A stretch of DNA of 64,000 bases from Parapedobacter sp035556095 (GCF_035556095.1 NZ_DATMFT010000026.1:150097-214096), one strand, 5' to 3'; counted from the stretch's first letter, positions 16,846 to 26,706 are shown. Translations and numbers: made by a program. Notes: a model not told the origin generated them from the letters alone.

Positions 16846-19800
16846 GTGAACATTCAACATAGCATAAGCGGCCACTTAAGATCGCTGGTTTTCGCGGGCA
16901 TGTTGGTTACGGTCTCCTGTACCTTCCAATGCAGCGCCCCCACCCCCACCCCACTGACACTCCATCATGGGGACCACATTATCCTAGTGGGTAATAACCT
17001 CGGATCGCGGATGATGAACTATGGGCATTTCGAAACTGAGATGCACCTGCGGTACCCCGACAGCCTCCTATATATCCGCAACATGTGCGATGCCGGTAAT
17101 ACGCCTGGCTTCCGGCCGCATTCGGGTCGCCCCTCCCCTTGGGCATTCCCCGGTGCCGACACACTGCAATCTGATGTAGACTTGCTGAATGACCCCGATA
17201 TGCAGGGGCACTGGGAAATGCCGGATGAGTGGCTGACCCGACACAAGGCAGATATCATTATCGGGTTTTTCGGTTATGTCGAGTCCTTCCGCGGTGAGGA
17301 AGGACTGAAACGCTACCGCGAAGAGCTCGACGCTTTCATCAAATACACGCTGCAACAGCATTATAATGGCTCCACGCCCCCCCAACTGGCCATCGTATCG
17401 CCCATTGCCTTTGAAGATCGTTCGGGAGACCACGACCTACCGGATGGCACCGCGGAAAACAAGCGCCTGGCGATGTATACCGAAGCCATGGCTGAAGTGG
17501 CCCGAGACAATGGCGTCCTTTTCGTGGATATGTACCGGCCCTTCAGCAAACTGTTTCGCCGCAACGGCGACCCGCTGACCATCGATGGCTCGCAGCTCAA
17601 CGATGCCGGATACCGCGAATTTTCCGCACGGTTGGCCGATGCAGTGTTCGGCCGGATAAAGGAAACCGACGCTACCCACCGCCAACTGGTCCACGGGGCG
17701 GTGATGGAAAAGAATTGGCTCTGGTTTCAGGATTTCAAGCACCCCAACGGCGTGCAGGCATTCGGGCGCCGCTACGACCCCTTCGGTCCGGACAACTACC
17801 CGGCCGAATTTGCTAAGATTCGCGAGATGACGGCCATCCGCGACCAAGCCATCTGGAAAGCGGTACAGGGGGTGCGGATGAACCTCGACAGTGCCGATGC
17901 GACTACGACCCCGCTGCCCAAGGTAGAAACCAACTACCTGCCGCGCAATACCGATGCGCCGCTGCCTAAATACCTGTACGGCGCGGAAGCCCTCGACAAA
18001 TTCCACATGGCACCGGGCTATGAAATAGACTTGTTTGCCTCCGAACAGGAATTCCCCGACCTACAGAAGCCGGTACAGCTCACATTCGACAACAAGGGCC
18101 GCCTGTGGGTAGCCACCATGCCCTCCTACCCACATTGGAAACCGGGCGACCCCAAACCGCACGACAAGCTGCTGATACTGGAGGATACTGACAATGACGG
18201 AAAGGCCGACAAGCAGACCATCTTTGCTGATGGCCTACACCTGCCCATGGGATTCGAGCTTGCCGCAGAGGGTGTTTATGTATCTCAAGGAACCAATATG
18301 GTCCTTCTTTCGGATACCGATGGCGACGATAGGGCAGACAAGCAAGAAATCCTGCTGAGTGGCTTCGACGACCACGACACCCACCACGCACACCATGCCT
18401 ATACGAGCGACCCCTCGGGCGCCATTTACATGGGCCAAGGGGTGTTCCTACTGAGCGATATCGAAACATCTTACGGGCAGGTGCGCGGCACCAACGGCGG
18501 CTTTTTCCGTTATAACCCCGCCCGCCATAAACTGGAATATACCGCCCAGCTTTCCATCCCCAACCCATGGGGCATCGCCTTCGATGAATGGGGACAGAAT
18601 TTCTATGCAGAAACGTCGGGGCCCGATGTGACCTGGATGATGCCAGGGTCGCTGAAACCAATCTATGGGAAAGCAAACCCGAAGGCAAGGAATCTGATTG
18701 AGAACGCCCACCGCGTACGGCCCACATCGGGCCTGGAGTTCATATCGAGCCGCCACTTCCCCGATGATGTGCAAGGCGATATGCTCATCAACAACACCAT
18801 CGGCTTCCTGGGCATGAAACAGCACGCCATGGCCGAAGACGGCACGGGTTACCGTAGCCACCACCGGCAGGACCTGATGCGGTCTGACGACCCGAACTTC
18901 CGGCCCGTCGATATGGAATTTGCACCAGATGGCTCCCTATATGTCGTCGATTGGCACAATGTGCTCATTGGGCACATGCAGCACAACCAGCGCGACCCGC
19001 TACGCGACCATACCCATGGCCGGATATACCGGATTACGTACCCGTCGCGGCCGCTGGTCGAACCGGCTACCATCGCAGATGCCGATATCGCCACCCTGCT
19101 GGATAACCTGAAACTGCCCGAATACCGTACCCGTTACCGCACACGGCGCGAACTCCGGGGCCGCGACGCCGATGAGGTACTTAAGCAGCTTGGTCCATGG
19201 CTCGACGGCCTGGACCGAAGTGCCCCCCGGTATGAACACCACCTGCTCGAAGGCCTCTGGGTAAGTTGGGGGCTCAACCGTGTAGACCAGACGCTACTGC
19301 GCAAACTGTTGCATGCCAGCGATCACCGTGTACGCGCAGCGGCTGTACGGGTGTTGCGTTACACCGGCCATCAGGTGAAGGATCAAGCGGAATTGTTGCA
19401 AGAGGCTGCCGCCGACCAACATGGACGGGTACGCCTGGAAGCGATCGTGGCAGCCTCGTGGCTCGATAAAGAAAAAACATCACCGATCTTGGAGGAAGCC
19501 GCCAAACATCCGATCGACAGTTGGATGGGCGATGCCTACCAAACGGCGGCCACCCGCTTGGGAAACCCGGCTACTCCGGTTGAAACCGAGGCAGCCGTGG
19601 ATGCAAATACCGACCTGAAAGGCGCCGACTTGGCCCGCTATAAACAGGGCCAATTAATCTTTCAGCGCGAAGGCTTTTGCATGACGTGCCACCAAGCCGA
19701 TGGCAAGGGACTGCCCAACTCAGGGTTTCCGCCGCTCGCCGGCACCCGGTGGGTGCTCGATGACGACGCCCGCTTGATTAAGCTCACGCTGAAAGGCTTA

Positions 19801-20037
19801 CACGGGCCCATTGAGGTGCTGGGGAAAAAATACCCCGGCCAGGTGCCGATGACACCCTTCGGCGGCCTGCTCAACGACGAAGAGGTAGCTGCAGTGCTTA
19901 CTTATGTGAAGAATGCTTTCGGCAATAAAGGAACACCGGTCGATGCCGGCGAAGTGAAGGCCATCCGTGCAGCCATTGCCGATAAAAAAGGCTTCTACTC
20001 GCCGGAGGAGCTACTTAAGGAACACCCGCTGAAATAA
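16846..20037 (+). CDS. SGNH-like / beta-propeller dehydrogenase / cytochrome c lipoprotein
   Basis: A 1063-residue exported protein resembling the PVC-type heme-binding CxxCH proteins. An N-terminal lipoprotein-like signal (Cys25 or Cys29) leads to an SGNH-hydrolase-like domain (about 43-270), a dehydrogenase-type beta-propeller (about 385-745, starting HMAPGYEIDLFASE), a HEAT-like helical part (about 760-920) and a heme-c domain with CMTCH at 945-949 and a likely Met1002 ligand in QVPMTPFG. The SGNH catalytic serine and histidine appear to be replaced (see findings). The start is GTG 16846; the next in-frame ATG (16900) would cut away half the signal. It likely oxidises a sugar in the periplasm. 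Confidence 0.75.
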   Translation: MNIQHSISGHLRSLVFAGMLVTVSCTFQCSAPTPTPLTLHHGDHIILVGNNLGSRMMNYGHFETEMHLRYPDSLLYIRNMCDAGNTPGFRPHSGRPSPWAFPGADTLQSDVDLLNDPDMQGHWEMPDEWLTRHKADIIIGFFGYVESFRGEEGLKRYREELDAFIKYTLQQHYNGSTPPQLAIVSPIAFEDRSGDHDLPDGTAENKRLAMYTEAMAEVARDNGVLFVDMYRPFSKLFRRNGDPLTIDGSQLNDAGYREFSARLADAVFGRIKETDATHRQLVHGAVMEKNWLWFQDFKHPNGVQAFGRRYDPFGPDNYPAEFAKIREMTAIRDQAIWKAVQGVRMNLDSADATTTPLPKVETNYLPRNTDAPLPKYLYGAEALDKFHMAPGYEIDLFASEQEFPDLQKPVQLTFDNKGRLWVATMPSYPHWKPGDPKPHDKLLILEDTDNDGKADKQTIFADGLHLPMGFELAAEGVYVSQGTNMVLLSDTDGDDRADKQEILLSGFDDHDTHHAHHAYTSDPSGAIYMGQGVFLLSDIETSYGQVRGTNGGFFRYNPARHKLEYTAQLSIPNPWGIAFDEWGQNFYAETSGPDVTWMMPGSLKPIYGKANPKARNLIENAHRVRPTSGLEFISSRHFPDDVQGDMLINNTIGFLGMKQHAMAEDGTGYRSHHRQDLMRSDDPNFRPVDMEFAPDGSLYVVDWHNVLIGHMQHNQRDPLRDHTHGRIYRITYPSRPLVEPATIADADIATLLDNLKLPEYRTRYRTRRELRGRDADEVLKQLGPWLDGLDRSAPRYEHHLLEGLWVSWGLNRVDQTLLRKLLHASDHRVRAAAVRVLRYTGHQVKDQAELLQEAAADQHGRVRLEAIVAASWLDKEKTSPILEEAAKHPIDSWMGDAYQTAATRLGNPATPVETEAAVDANTDLKGADLARYKQGQLIFQREGFCMTCHQADGKGLPNSGFPPLAGTRWVLDDDARLIKLTLKGLHGPIEVLGKKYPGQVPMTPFGGLLNDEEVAAVLTYVKNAFGNKGTPVDAGEVKAIRAAIADKKGFYSPEELLKEHPLK

Positions 20038-20352
20038 CAACATTCCTGAAACCGACGTGTAGGGCTACGCATAGCCATAACCGGCTATTCAGGACAGTAC
20101 AGGATGAAATTTTACGCTAAACGTAGTAGCATTGTGGACACCAGTAAGCTGTTATTTTATGTTACCCAGTACCAAGTACAATACGAAAATGGCGTTGCCA
20201 ACACTACGAAAGCCAATCGTCGAGAGAAATCTTCAAGGGTATCCTCCCTTCGCGAGAATCGGATTTTTCACGTTCGGGTAATAAATCAATTGCGTTGAAG
20301 TGACGAATTGGTGACAGGCAACGACATTCAACGTATTTGTTACACGTATTTC
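20038..20352. other. Gene-free stretch holding the second IS110-like fragment
   Basis: Between the two heme-c lipoprotein genes lie 315 bases. They start with a short hairpin (GGCTA/TAGCC around 20063-20076), then the second repeat copy at 20088, and its decayed reading frame to 20298. I see no promoter matching TAnnTTTG. Confidence 0.5.
20088..20298 (+). pseudogene. Decayed 5' fragment of an IS110-like transposase, copy 2
   Basis: Copy 2 of the repeat at 16698. From ATG 20104 a 64-residue frame reads MKFYAKRSSIVDTSKLLF and goes on to YVTQYQVQYENGVANTTK before losing any resemblance. IVDTSKLLFYV is close to the GIDVSKxTFDV start of IS110-family transposases, and VANTTK resembles the following NTxKGF segment of the family. 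No later DEDD or C-terminal Ser-box domain is present, so it cannot be active. In IS110 elements the region upstream of the gene encodes the guide (bridge) RNA; whether any of it remains here cannot be judged. Confidence 0.45.
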
Positions 20353-23064
20353 ATGCTAAACAGATATATGCAAACATTCATTAGAAAAAAAACAGGCTTC
20401 ATCGCCGTATGCATCTCGTTATTAACGGTAACGGCGTGCCAAACTGAAGACACCGAAAAAGAATCCGCAGCCAAAAAGCCGAAGGTGGAAAAAATCACGG
20501 TAGCCACCGATTTCGTGGTGGAGCACCTCTACAGCCCCTCCGAAAACAAAAAGGGATCTTGGGTAGCCATGACGTTTGACGACAAAGGGCGGATGATTAC
20601 GTCTGACCAATATGGTGCCCTATACCGCTTGGAAATGCCGGAAATCGGCTCCGATACGCTCACCAGCGAACCGCAGCAGCTTGTTTTCCCAGACGATCAA
20701 TGGGAAAACGATAGCACCCAAACGAAAATAGGTATGGGGTATGCCCAAGGCCTACTTTGGGCGTATAATAGCCTGTATGTGGTGGTAAACCATAATGGGG
20801 GTTCCAACATGGAAAAAAGCAGTGGCCTGTATCGACTGAGAGACACTGACAACGACGACCAGTTTGACGAAATCACCCAGCTAAAGGTGTTCGACGGCCA
20901 CGGCGAACACGGCCCACACAGTATCATCCTCGCGCCGGATGGCGAATCACTTTACCTGGTATTGGGTAATCATACGGATGTGCCCAAAATGGACAGCTAC
21001 CTGTTACCATCAAATTGGAATGAAGATAACATCTTTCAACGAATAACGGATCCGCGTGGGCATGCTACTGATCGAATGGCTCCCGGTGGGTTCGTTGTAA
21101 AGACAGATTCGCTAGGAAAAGAATGGCAATTGGTAGCCGGTGGATTCCGCAATACCTTTGATATCACATTCAATAATGATGGCGAACTCTTCGCCTACGA
21201 TTCGGACATGGAATGGGATTTTGGCATGCCTTGGTATCGCCCTACCCGTTTGCTGCACGTTACTAAAGGAGCAGAATTCGGATGGCGCACCGGCAACAGC
21301 AAATGGGCGACCTATTATCCCGATAACCTACCGACATTACTCAACATCGGCCAAGGCTCACCAACCAACCTCATGTATGGCGGAAAAGCGAAATTCCCGG
21401 ATAAATACCGCAACAGCTTGTTTGCATTTGATTGGAGCTTCGGCATTATCTATGCAGTGAATTTAAAACAACAAGGTGCCTCATACAGCGTATCTGCAGA
21501 GGAATTCCTTTCGGGGGTACCATTGCCGCTGACCGATGGTGAAATCGGTCCGGATGGGTCGTTGTATTTCCTTGCCGGCGGACGGCGATTGGAGTCGGAC
21601 CTTTACCGCGTTTCATATAAGGACTACGAAAAAATCAAAGACAAACCTTTGAAAAGTGGTGATATCACCAAGGAAATGGCAATCCGGAGGAAAATCGAAA
21701 GCCACTTCGAATCTGCCCTGGACACGAATGTCATCAATGAAGTATGGCCATACCTAAACCATAACGACCGCCACATACGTTACGCCGCGACCGTAGCATT
21801 GATGCACCAGCCGGTAACCACCTGGGGCAAAAAGGCCTTCCGCGAACGGAACATCCGAACGGTAAACCATGCCATGTTGGCAATGGCCAAAATGGGCGAC
21901 TCTTCGCTTCAACCTGTCCTATTGCGTAAGTTGATGACCATCGATTTCGGCCGGATATCAAAAGAAAATAAAATCGCATTGTTACGCGCCGTTGAAGTAT
22001 CCTTGTACCGGATGGGCAATGTACAGCCAGAGATCACCAATAGACTGATTGGCTACTTTGCCGACCACTACCCGGCGAACGACAATGCGCTAAATCGCGA
22101 ACTAAGCAAAATACTGATCCATATCGGTGCGCCTTATGCCACGGAAAGAACACTCGCGCTCCTCGAAAATGGTGAAGACGACTCAACGACGGTAGAACCG
22201 ACATTGACCAGTTCGTCAGACCTGATTTTGCGTAATCCGGATTACGGAATGACCATTGCCAATACGCTAGCCAAAACACCACCGGCCCAACAGATTTACT
22301 TTGCCACCACACTAAGCAAAGCCACGGCAGGATGGACTCCAGCGTTGTATGAGCGCTACTTCAGTTGGTTCCATGATGCATTTGGCTACAACGGGGGCAA
22401 CAGCTATGTAGGTTTTGTTGATGCCGCGCGGAAAAGTGCACTGGAAAAAGTGTCAGACGACCAACGTGAACACTACAACATAATTTCCGGCGATTCGCTC
22501 TTGACCGAATCGGGCAAAGACCTATTGGTCGATATCGTTCCTCCTAAAGGCCCCGGCAGAAATTGGAAAATCGAGGATGCCCTGAAAACCATCGAAGAGG
22601 ACGAAACTAAAGAAGACCGTAGCTTTGAAAATGGTAAGTCGCTATTTGCAGCCGTAAGGTGCGCTTCCTGCCACACAATACAGGGCGAAGGCGGCGCCAT
22701 TGGACCTGACCTTACCCAACTGGGCACCCGTTTTTCGGTGCGGGATATGCTTACGGCCATCATCGATCCGGGTGATGCGATTTCCGATCAATACGGAAGC
22801 AAAGTGTTCGTGCTAAACGACGGTACGTCAGTTATGGGTAGGTTAATTAATGAGAACGAGGAAGTCTATTCCATATCCCAAAACCCATATGCGCCCCAAG
22901 AATTGAGGGAGATAGCGAAGAAAGACGTGGCAGAAGTGAGGGAGTCTAAAATATCGATCATGCCGCCGGGCTCGTTGAACGTGCTAAATCCCGAAGAGTT
23001 GAAAGACCTGATGGCTTACCTCATGTCGGGGGGCAACGAAAATAACTCGGTTTATAAAAAATGA
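20353..23064 (+). CDS. Heme-c, beta-propeller dehydrogenase-like lipoprotein
   Basis: A 903-residue lipoprotein, with LLTVTACQTEDTEKE as lipobox and acidic linker. A beta-propeller of the PVC/sorbosone-dehydrogenase type covers about residues 45-440, then alpha-helical HEAT-like repeats (about 455-720) and a C-terminal heme-c domain with CASCH at 770-774 in RCASCHTIQGEGGAIGPDLT, the form in which the cytochrome is followed by DPGDAISDQYGS. It shares its architecture with the gene before it but lacks the SGNH-like domain. The start is ATG 20353 (20368 is also possible); a TTG start at 20308 would put residues before the signal peptide. Its stop overlaps the next gene start (ATGA). Confidence 0.8.
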   Translation: MLNRYMQTFIRKKTGFIAVCISLLTVTACQTEDTEKESAAKKPKVEKITVATDFVVEHLYSPSENKKGSWVAMTFDDKGRMITSDQYGALYRLEMPEIGSDTLTSEPQQLVFPDDQWENDSTQTKIGMGYAQGLLWAYNSLYVVVNHNGGSNMEKSSGLYRLRDTDNDDQFDEITQLKVFDGHGEHGPHSIILAPDGESLYLVLGNHTDVPKMDSYLLPSNWNEDNIFQRITDPRGHATDRMAPGGFVVKTDSLGKEWQLVAGGFRNTFDITFNNDGELFAYDSDMEWDFGMPWYRPTRLLHVTKGAEFGWRTGNSKWATYYPDNLPTLLNIGQGSPTNLMYGGKAKFPDKYRNSLFAFDWSFGIIYAVNLKQQGASYSVSAEEFLSGVPLPLTDGEIGPDGSLYFLAGGRRLESDLYRVSYKDYEKIKDKPLKSGDITKEMAIRRKIESHFESALDTNVINEVWPYLNHNDRHIRYAATVALMHQPVTTWGKKAFRERNIRTVNHAMLAMAKMGDSSLQPVLLRKLMTIDFGRISKENKIALLRAVEVSLYRMGNVQPEITNRLIGYFADHYPANDNALNRELSKILIHIGAPYATERTLALLENGEDDSTTVEPTLTSSSDLILRNPDYGMTIANTLAKTPPAQQIYFATTLSKATAGWTPALYERYFSWFHDAFGYNGGNSYVGFVDAARKSALEKVSDDQREHYNIISGDSLLTESGKDLLVDIVPPKGPGRNWKIEDALKTIEEDETKEDRSFENGKSLFAAVRCASCHTIQGEGGAIGPDLTQLGTRFSVRDMLTAIIDPGDAISDQYGSKVFVLNDGTSVMGRLINENEEVYSISQNPYAPQELREIAKKDVAEVRESKISIMPPGSLNVLNPEELKDLMAYLMSGGNENNSVYKK

Positions 23065-24146
23065 TAATGGATAACGGCCGGGCAAAGGACTGGGCAGAAA
23101 AGATTTCCAACCCCATACAGGTGGGCGGTATCGAAACGGCTGTACTGGACAACGGTGCAGGGCGGGGAACGCGGATTGCTTGGATTAATACAGGTACTGG
23201 GCTCCGGTATAAAGTGGTTATCGACCGCGGATTGGATATTGCTGACGCGCAGTACAACGCCCACAACTTAGCATGGATAAGCCACCTTGGCGTAACCGCA
23301 CCGAGTCTCCGTCCCTATCGGGGTATCGAGTGGCTACATGGATTCGGGGGTGGGTTATTAACCACGTGTGGCCTCGACCACATTGGTGGGCCCGAATCTG
23401 ACGCCACGGGGGAACGAGGGCTCCATAGCCAATATAGCGGTATCCCCGCTACCATTGAATCCATCATCCAACCCGATCCCACGACCGGCCAACTGGACAT
23501 GCAGATTACCGGGGTTATCAAGCAATCGCAACCCCTCGGTACGCAACTCACGCTACGCCGCACCATCAGTGGCCGACTCGGCGAAGCGGCCATTCGTATC
23601 GATGATGAAGTCGTCAATACGGGAAATACGCCGGCACCGCATATGCTGCTTTACCACATGAACCTCGGATGGCCATTGGTGGATGAAGATGTGGATATCT
23701 GCTGGCAAGGATCGTGGACATCACGGGAAGGAAGTGAAAAAGCCAAGATTTTCAAAGAAGGTTTGCCTTTTAAAAAAGGGAAACCGCCGCTGGAAGAGCA
23801 TATCGGTGGCGGCGAGGAAGCCGCATTTATTGATATCGCCGCTGATGCCGATGGTCGCTGCCATTGTGGAATATACAATCACCACTTGGGAATCGCATTG
23901 GCAATTGAATTTAAAAAATCTCAGCTGCCCTGGATGACCAACTGGCAACACTGGGGGCCCGGCGAATATGTGGTAGGGCTAGAACCCGGCACCCACCCCC
24001 CAATAGGGCAGTCTAAAGCTCGACGGGATGGGTCGCTGATTTTATTGCAACCAAACGAACGGCGCCATTATGGGATAACCATTCGAATACACGACAACCC
24101 GGATGATATTGCCCACTTTTTAGCGCAAACAGGTTATCGCCGATAA
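23061..24146 (+). CDS. DUF4432 family aldose-1-epimerase-like protein
   Basis: A 361-residue cytoplasmic protein of the DUF4432 family, which belongs to the galactose-mutarotase-like superfamily. Visible pieces are VVIDRGLDIADA (about 54-65), the GFGGGLLTTCGLDHIGGP segment (about 96-113), HGLHS-type GLHSQYSGIP and a HMNLGWPLVDED strand with the conserved histidine near 195. It probably binds or interconverts a sugar or sugar acid. Its ATG overlaps the stop of the heme-c lipoprotein (ATGA), so translational coupling is likely and both proteins should serve one pathway. Confidence 0.8.
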   Translation: MIMDNGRAKDWAEKISNPIQVGGIETAVLDNGAGRGTRIAWINTGTGLRYKVVIDRGLDIADAQYNAHNLAWISHLGVTAPSLRPYRGIEWLHGFGGGLLTTCGLDHIGGPESDATGERGLHSQYSGIPATIESIIQPDPTTGQLDMQITGVIKQSQPLGTQLTLRRTISGRLGEAAIRIDDEVVNTGNTPAPHMLLYHMNLGWPLVDEDVDICWQGSWTSREGSEKAKIFKEGLPFKKGKPPLEEHIGGGEEAAFIDIAADADGRCHCGIYNHHLGIALAIEFKKSQLPWMTNWQHWGPGEYVVGLEPGTHPPIGQSKARRDGSLILLQPNERRHYGITIRIHDNPDDIAHFLAQTGYRR

Positions 24147-24225
24147 GCAAAGAGCATGAAGTGACGTCCTGATACGCTCAGTGTCACAGGAAGAATAATA
24201 AGACAAAAAATAAAAAAGATAGATT

Positions 24226-25443
24226 ATGAACACGAAACAGTTAATTCGCGATGCATTTGATTCCGGTTCCGGTATATTGCGGCTGGCACCCACGTGGGTC
24301 CCGCGCTCCTTTTGCGTACCAGGGCGGCGCATTAAGCTCCACCCAGATGATTATTATGTACTCGGCGGGGTCCGGGGCGGTATAGACGAACGTTGGTTGT
24401 CGTCGACCACCCCGGCAGAGAATGGGCCGCTTACCGGCGAACACGAAGGGCTGAGCCAAGTAGTCTACGAGGGTGATGGAAAAACAAATAAGCTACTGCT
24501 GCGCGATGCCGTAGACGAGCTACAGGGCGAACTGATTGGATCGCGGATTTGGGACGAGCACCGCAGCTGGCCAATGTATTCTAAATTTTTCGACAATATG
24601 GGTCCCCTACCCCATCACGTGCACCACAATGATGAGAAGGCGGCTCTCGTTGGACAAAAAGGAAAGCCCGAAGCCTACTACTTCCCCCCGCAACTGAATA
24701 ACCATGGCGGCGATTACCCGTATACCTTTATAGGCTTAGCCCCCGGAACAACCAAAGCACAAATACGTGAGTGTTTGGTGAACTTTACGAAGGGCGACAA
24801 TAAAATTACCAATTACTCGCAAGCTTACCGTCTGGAGCCGGGAACAGGATGGGACGTTCCCCCCGGCCTGCTGCATGCGCCAGGTAGCCTGTGCACGTAC
24901 GAACCCCAAAAAGCATCAGACGTATTCGCCATGTACCAGTCGCTGGTCAACGAGGCCATTATCCCAGAGGAACTGCTGTGGAAATGTACTCCCGAAGACC
25001 GACTGGGCGACTTTGACGAGTTGATCGACGTACTCGATTGGGAGCTCAACCTGGACCCCAACACCATGCAGAACCGATTTATGGCACCCCTGTCCGTACG
25101 TAACGAAGCTGAAATGAACGCTGCAGGTTACTCGGAAAAATGGATCTGCTACAAATCAGATGCATTCAGTGCCAAGGAACTGACCGTATTCCCGGGTGCA
25201 ACGGTGACCATTCATGATGCTGCGGCTTATGGCATGATCATGATGCAAGGCCATGGTAAAATGGGTGTGTGGGATATTGAAACACCGGCGCTTATCCGTT
25301 ACGGCCAGCTGACTTATGACGAATACTTCGTGAGCGAACCGGCCGCACAAGCGGGAGTTAAGATTACCAACTTATCGAAAACCGACCCCATTGTGATGTT
25401 GAAACACTTTGGACCCGGAAATCCAGACTTGGTAATATCGTAA
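24226..25443 (+). CDS. Cupin-fold sugar isomerase-like protein
   Basis: A 405-residue cytoplasmic protein with a bicupin look, related to class I mannose-6-phosphate-isomerase-like proteins. A metal-binding histidine cluster is visible in LPHHVHHNDEKA (about 125-136), a likely glutamate in KPEAYYFPP, and a further histidine in DVPPGLLHAPGSLC (about 205-218). A second, shorter strand-rich half covers 270-400. A specific substrate cannot be assigned. It lies between two sugar enzymes in the same direction, 79 bases after the DUF4432 gene. Confidence 0.65.
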   Translation: MNTKQLIRDAFDSGSGILRLAPTWVPRSFCVPGRRIKLHPDDYYVLGGVRGGIDERWLSSTTPAENGPLTGEHEGLSQVVYEGDGKTNKLLLRDAVDELQGELIGSRIWDEHRSWPMYSKFFDNMGPLPHHVHHNDEKAALVGQKGKPEAYYFPPQLNNHGGDYPYTFIGLAPGTTKAQIRECLVNFTKGDNKITNYSQAYRLEPGTGWDVPPGLLHAPGSLCTYEPQKASDVFAMYQSLVNEAIIPEELLWKCTPEDRLGDFDELIDVLDWELNLDPNTMQNRFMAPLSVRNEAEMNAAGYSEKWICYKSDAFSAKELTVFPGATVTIHDAAAYGMIMMQGHGKMGVWDIETPALIRYGQLTYDEYFVSEPAAQAGVKITNLSKTDPIVMLKHFGPGNPDLVIS

Positions 25444-25447
25444 CAGG

Positions 25448-25459
25448 TAAAGCGCTTTA
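25448..25459. promoter_or_regulatory. Perfect 12-bp palindrome, LacI-family operator-like
   Basis: TAAAGCGCTTTA is self-complementary with a central CG, the shape of LacI/GalR-family operators. It sits 5 bases after the cupin stop and 187 bases upstream of the TIM-barrel gene. A T-run follows it, but a palindrome without loop is a poor terminator. No LacI-type gene is in the window. Confidence 0.3.
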
Positions 25460-25645
25460 TTTTTTTAATTTCCACTCAACGTGTGCGCACTGGCAGCGGA
25501 GAAATTGGCAACTTCCTTTTATATATGCAACACGGTTATATTGCTTATAAAAGCAAACTTAGCGTAGCGATTTCATTGATGCCAAAAAAACAAACAAGAT
25601 ATCAATAATTTATCTAAGTTTACCTTTCATTAATAGTAATAAGAT

Positions 25646-26683
25646 ATGGACACGACGAATAATTTTCCAAAATTACACAATGCAACCTGGCCAGGTATCG
25701 TGGGCAAGGGCGCAGATTCAGAACCGGTAATTCCCTTTGACGACCTGCTTGCCTATACCGCAGCAGCGGAAGTTGATGGGGTTAAGTTCGACGGGGTTGA
25801 CGTCGGATTGCTGGAGCCGCACGTCGATATCAATGGGGGCGCTGATGAAGTGAAGCGCCTAGCCGATAAAGTGGGCAGCCATGGACTAAACATCGGTTCT
25901 CTTGTTGCTCCCATTTGGGCCGGATCGGCCATCGGTAGCGAAGAAAACAGAAAGACATTTGTGGAAATGGTGCGGAAAGCATGCCAGTTCGGCCAGCAAT
26001 TGCGCGAACAGGGTATTCGCCCCTATGGAGTGGTCCGCATTGACTCATCATGCTCGCCGGCAGCTTGGGCTGAAGATCCGGCAGGCAATACAAAACTCAT
26101 CGCGGAAACATTCAGGGCCGCCTGCGACGTGGCAGCGGATTATGGCGAACAGCTGGCCGCAGAAGGTGAAATCTGCTGGGGTGGTATGCATAGCTGGCGC
26201 GCGATGTTAGACACCCTGGAAGCAGTTGATAGGCCAAATATGGGCTTCCAGGCCGACATGTCGCATACGTTCCTATACCTACTGGGTTATAACAAACCAG
26301 AAGACCGGATCCTCCCTGCCGATTTCGAATGGAGCGACCGTGCCACCCTTACCGAAGGACTGAAAACACTTACCCGCGCACTACGCCCATGGACAATCGA
26401 TTTCCACGTAGCACAGAACGATGGTACGGTATTCGGGTCGGGCTCGCACGATAAAACGGGACGTCACTGCCTACCTAATGACCCGAACGGTAAGTTAAAC
26501 ATCGCCGAAGACGCTGGCCACTGGCTGCGGGATGAGCAAGGTCAGCTTACCAAAAAATTCAAGCATATCTGCTGGGATGGTTGCATGTTTCCCAATGCGG
26601 TGCTCAACAAACAAGAGACATGGAATGACATACTGGCGGCGCTCGTGAGCGTGCGCGATGCACATGGATGGCAAGAAGGATAA
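25646..26683 (+). CDS. TIM-barrel sugar isomerase/epimerase (AP-endonuclease-2 superfamily)
   Basis: A 345-residue cytoplasmic protein of the xylose-isomerase-like TIM-barrel superfamily. Metal and substrate positions are suggested by GVKFDGVDVGLLEPHVDI, the EGEICWGGMHSW segment (Glu near 171), the GFQADMSHTFLYL strand, TIDFHVAQNDGT (about 249-260) and the tail HICWDGCMFPN. The reaction is unknown; such enzymes in carbohydrate loci isomerise or epimerise keto-sugars or inositols. ATG 25646 follows a 200-base gap with an operator-like palindrome, so it may begin a second transcription unit of the locus. Confidence 0.75.
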   Translation: MDTTNNFPKLHNATWPGIVGKGADSEPVIPFDDLLAYTAAAEVDGVKFDGVDVGLLEPHVDINGGADEVKRLADKVGSHGLNIGSLVAPIWAGSAIGSEENRKTFVEMVRKACQFGQQLREQGIRPYGVVRIDSSCSPAAWAEDPAGNTKLIAETFRAACDVAADYGEQLAAEGEICWGGMHSWRAMLDTLEAVDRPNMGFQADMSHTFLYLLGYNKPEDRILPADFEWSDRATLTEGLKTLTRALRPWTIDFHVAQNDGTVFGSGSHDKTGRHCLPNDPNGKLNIAEDAGHWLRDEQGQLTKKFKHICWDGCMFPNAVLNKQETWNDILAALVSVRDAHGWQEG

Positions 26684-26706
26684 CACCCCAACGCAATACT
26701 GGAGTC

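Noticed and set aside
16819..16848. Short ATG frame just before the GTG start of the first heme-c lipoprotein
   Set aside because: It ends after ten codons in a different frame; a leader peptide cannot be argued from this alone.
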